Of a stretch of DNA of 64,000 bases, positions 61,460-64,000 are shown piece after piece. Each line of letters begins with the position of its first letter. The stretch's first letter is position 1. Position numbers and translations under genes: made by a program. The DNA is from Gracilaria domingensis (Eukaryota; Rhodophyta; Florideophyceae; Gracilariales; Gracilariaceae), in contig VCMS01000244.1 of the NCBI GenBank assembly GCA_022539475.1, positions 20,849-84,848 of the forward strand. The letters are read 5' to 3'. The notes beneath the pieces are model-generated. The model made no database searches. It was not told the DNA's origin and saw only the letters and a program-made list of their open reading frames with translations.

Positions 61460-64000
61460 TTACATCGTAGTTCCCAAAGCTCCGTTGCGCGAAACTTCTT
61501 CAGTGGTGTATACGAACGGATATGGAGGCTCTGGGTAGTCGGAGTCTGGATTGAAGTCCACAATGAACTCCTTCCGTTGTCCGATAAGTCGGATGTACTC
61601 CACCACTTGTTCTTCATGTGTTGCTGCTGGCGGGAGGTGACCATATTTTCCGACCACATAATGATAGAGAAGGAATATGGTTCTATCAGCGCCAAGTCTC
61701 GTCATTTGTGGGTGTAGCCTTCGTGCCAACCTTCCCAGCATTTCATGAGAACGTCTTGTGATGTACTGACCATATACGTGGTGTACGCTAAGGAAGAGAT
61801 GGAAGCAGTTCCAGACAACCCTGTGCTTCTCCCAATCTTCACAATCCAATGGCGCAAGCCAGTCTTCTAGTGTACGACCACCGACTTCCAGAGTTAGATA
61901 ATCTACTTCTGGGTTGCGAACTTCGTAGTCGACAAAAATTGGCATTGTAACCATGTCAAGTGCATGACTCACTTCTTGTCGCAAGGTCCTTGGTCGCTCG
62001 TAATAGGGTTTGAGTCTCCTTGCGTGTATGCCTTTTCGGGACATGCGGCGATGCGGAGAGATGAGGTAGTACCGAGGGTGACTTGCACGAATAACATGAC
62101 AAGGGCCATAGAACTTTGAGATAAACGACGGCCACTTGATTCCGGGATTCATAGCTCCTGCTCGCATGACTAGGACCTGGTCTCCCACTGCAAACCTATG
62201 GCCATAGCGTCCTTCGTTCCTTCGCGCGGGTTGCCTATCGACGCGAGTGGCCCTACCGATTGCGGCTGCTTGAAGTTCTGTAATTCTGTTTGCCGGGGAG
62301 GCCGAAGTTATGAACGGAGGAGGATCGGTATGGTGCATGCCAGGGTAGACCCCGTATAGCAGCTCAAAAGAGGAGTACCCCTCAGTCATTTGACGAGTTC
62401 TGTACCCGAATAAAACATCAGGCAATGCTTCATCCCAGCCAACGCTTTTCTCATGAATGATCTTGCTTAGTGATCTCTTAATGGTTCCCACCATCCTTTC
62501 TGCTCGTCCATTTGACATCGGTGCGTACGCTAGAACAGGTTTGAGCGAGATACCGTGCTTCCACATGTATTCTTGCACCGTAACCGCTAGAAAAGATGTT
62601 GCATTATCAGATATGATGACACGTGGGTAACCAAAGGGGGCAACAATCTCTTGCTTCACAAATCTTAGGACTTCAGCCGCTGTGGCGTTCTTCGTAGCTA
62701 GAGCGACAGGCCATCCTGTTAAATGCTCCACTCCTATCAGAAGGAACCGATTACCATTGCGAGTGGGGCGGAACGGTCCGGCGAAATCGATAGAAAATGT
62801 GTCGAAAACATTTGTAAGTGAGGCCCGCTGACCAGCGCGATAAGCTAGAAAGGCGCCCATGAATTGGCATCCGTTACAGCTCCTGACATATTCAGAGACT
62901 TCAAAGCGCATAGTGGGCCACCAAAATCTAGTAGAGAGATGTTTCATGGTTGCCTTGAAGTCCCAGTGCCCCACATCATCATGGAAGGTTCGAATGATTT
63001 GGATCCTTTCGGATACATTGGGGACGAGCCTTAGCCAACCACCCATTCTGCGATAAAGGCCTCTATCCCAGACTGTAAACTTCTTTGCGTTGCGTTTGAT
63101 TGCAGCCCTAATTTTGGGGTCCTCTTCGTCGATCGCCATGTGGTTCAAGTGCCGTGCGATGTTGGCATAGTAAGGCTCTAAGCCATGAACGCGTCAGTAA
63201 CTGGGGAGGCCACGGCAGATGAGTTCTCATATTTGTTCATGGCCAAAGCGAGAAAGGTAGTCCGCTGCGTGGTTCTTGTCGCCAGCACGATAGACGATTT
63301 CGAACTCATACTCAGCCAAGAAGTCCAACCATCTGGCCAGCCGACCGTGCATATCTTTCTTTGTGAACGCATATTTTAAAGCCTGGTGGTCCGTGACCAA
63401 CTGAAAGGGCTGAGAACCAAGTAGGTACATTCTGAACTTCTTCAACGCAAAGACAACAGCTAAGGCTTCTTGTTCACATACTGAATACCTTTTCTCTGTT
63501 GCCGTCATGGTTCTGCTCGCGTATTGTAGCGGATGAAAGTTCCCATCTGACTTCTTTTGCGCCAGAACGGCACCCAGTGCGACTGAGGAAGCATCTGTTT
63601 CAACGCCGGAATGGAGAGTCAAAGTCGGGAAAAGCCAAGACGGGGGGGTGTCGTGAGTTTCTGCTTCAACTCATTGAAAGCCTTGAGCATTTCATCAGTG
63701 AACTCTAGTCTTCCCTTACCCGAGGTGGAGGCATGCAGGACCGACGAGGTCTCGGCAAAATGCGTAATAAATCGTCGGTAGTACCCCGCAAGGCCAGGAA
63801 GCTTCTTAGCTCGGTAACTGTCCTTGGCACTGGAGCATTTGAATGGCCTCGACCTTTCCCTTGTATCCACAGACACACATCTCTTCCACAATTGCCCTAG
63901 GCAGCTGATCTTAGGTTGAAGCGAACTCGCACTTGGAATTCTTTTCAGTGTTTGACATGCGACGAGATAGTTTTCAGCACCAGCTTTCCAACATGTTTCG
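61460..64000 (-). pseudogene. pol: Element D pol, unit 3, incomplete at window end
   Basis: From the stop at 61460 to 63148 the ORF matches unit 2 almost perfectly and covers integrase and the extra domain. From about 63186 to the window end it contains many one-base insertions and deletions relative to units 1 and 2, breaking RNase H and RT into small frames. The clustering at the sequence end suggests low-quality assembly. Confidence 0.8.

Larger units (their letters stand above)
43801..64000 (-). mobile_element. Element D: head-to-tail array of Ty3/Gypsy elements sharing LTRs
   Basis: Units repeat with a period of 8031 bp: LTR1 43801-45350, internal, LTR2 51833-53381, internal, LTR3 59864-61412, then a third internal region cut by the window end. 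Each unit reads right to left: LTR, adjacent primer-binding site, gag-protease, TAA, RT-RNase H-integrase plus extra domain, polypurine tract, LTR. Units 2 and 3 share variants that unit 1 lacks, so they are real separate copies. Such arrays arise by recombination between LTRs. Confidence 0.92.

Overview
This window is eukaryotic and almost entirely transposable elements. One intact-looking host gene lies at the left edge: an intronless, secreted von Willebrand A protein at 10-1155. The rest is a nest of at least seven retroelements and one DNA transposon. Intron-poor coding, chromodomain Ty3/Gypsy elements and a DIRS-like element fit a red alga such as a florideophyte. That is an inference (about 40% sure); an oomycete or other protist is possible. 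There is no rRNA, CRISPR array or convincing tRNA.

Layout. 1-4135: host gene, then AT-rich intergenic DNA with a 34-bp hairpin and a dispersed repeat. 4136-11195: element A, a complete Ty3/Gypsy chromovirus on the minus strand (468-bp LTRs, target duplication CAAAC). 11790-24422: element B, a larger chromovirus on the minus strand with 990-bp LTRs, a 685-codon ORF antisense to pol, and a piece of a second tandem copy on its left. 24423-26740 plus 35739 to about 36675: a truncated DIRS-like element (gag, RT/RNase H, tyrosine recombinase), split by element C. 26741-35733: element C, a plus-strand relative of B with target duplication TTGGT that has lost capsid, most of RT, RNase H and integrase. 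About 36676-38799: element E, 5' LTR plus gag, inserted into element F (38800-40778). 40860-43340: decayed integrase of another Gypsy family (G), interrupted by a 1258-bp hAT-like element. 43801-64000: element D, two complete units and one cut off by the window edge, in a head-to-tail array of period 8031 bp with shared LTRs.

How the genes work together. In A, B and C, gag ends Pro-Lys-Asn-stop on an (A/G)AAAAAC slippery heptamer and pol lies in the -1 frame. A has an 8-bp hairpin 8 nt downstream; B and C share a GGGAG-N-CTCCC-N4-GGGAG block at identical spacing. B, C, E and F share an unusual primer-binding site (TGGTCTCCCGACCTAGAA or one-base variants) and long inverted LTR termini; B and C also share a 13-nt polypurine tract with extra internal copies. 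Outside the standard genes are a C2H2-finger ORF before gag in A, a long antisense ORF in B, a short antisense ORF in the D LTR, and an undescribed domain that is a separate 3' ORF in A but the integrase C-terminus in D.

The best candidates for something new are the conserved frameshift module, the shared 3' domain of A and D, and the antisense genes of B and D.
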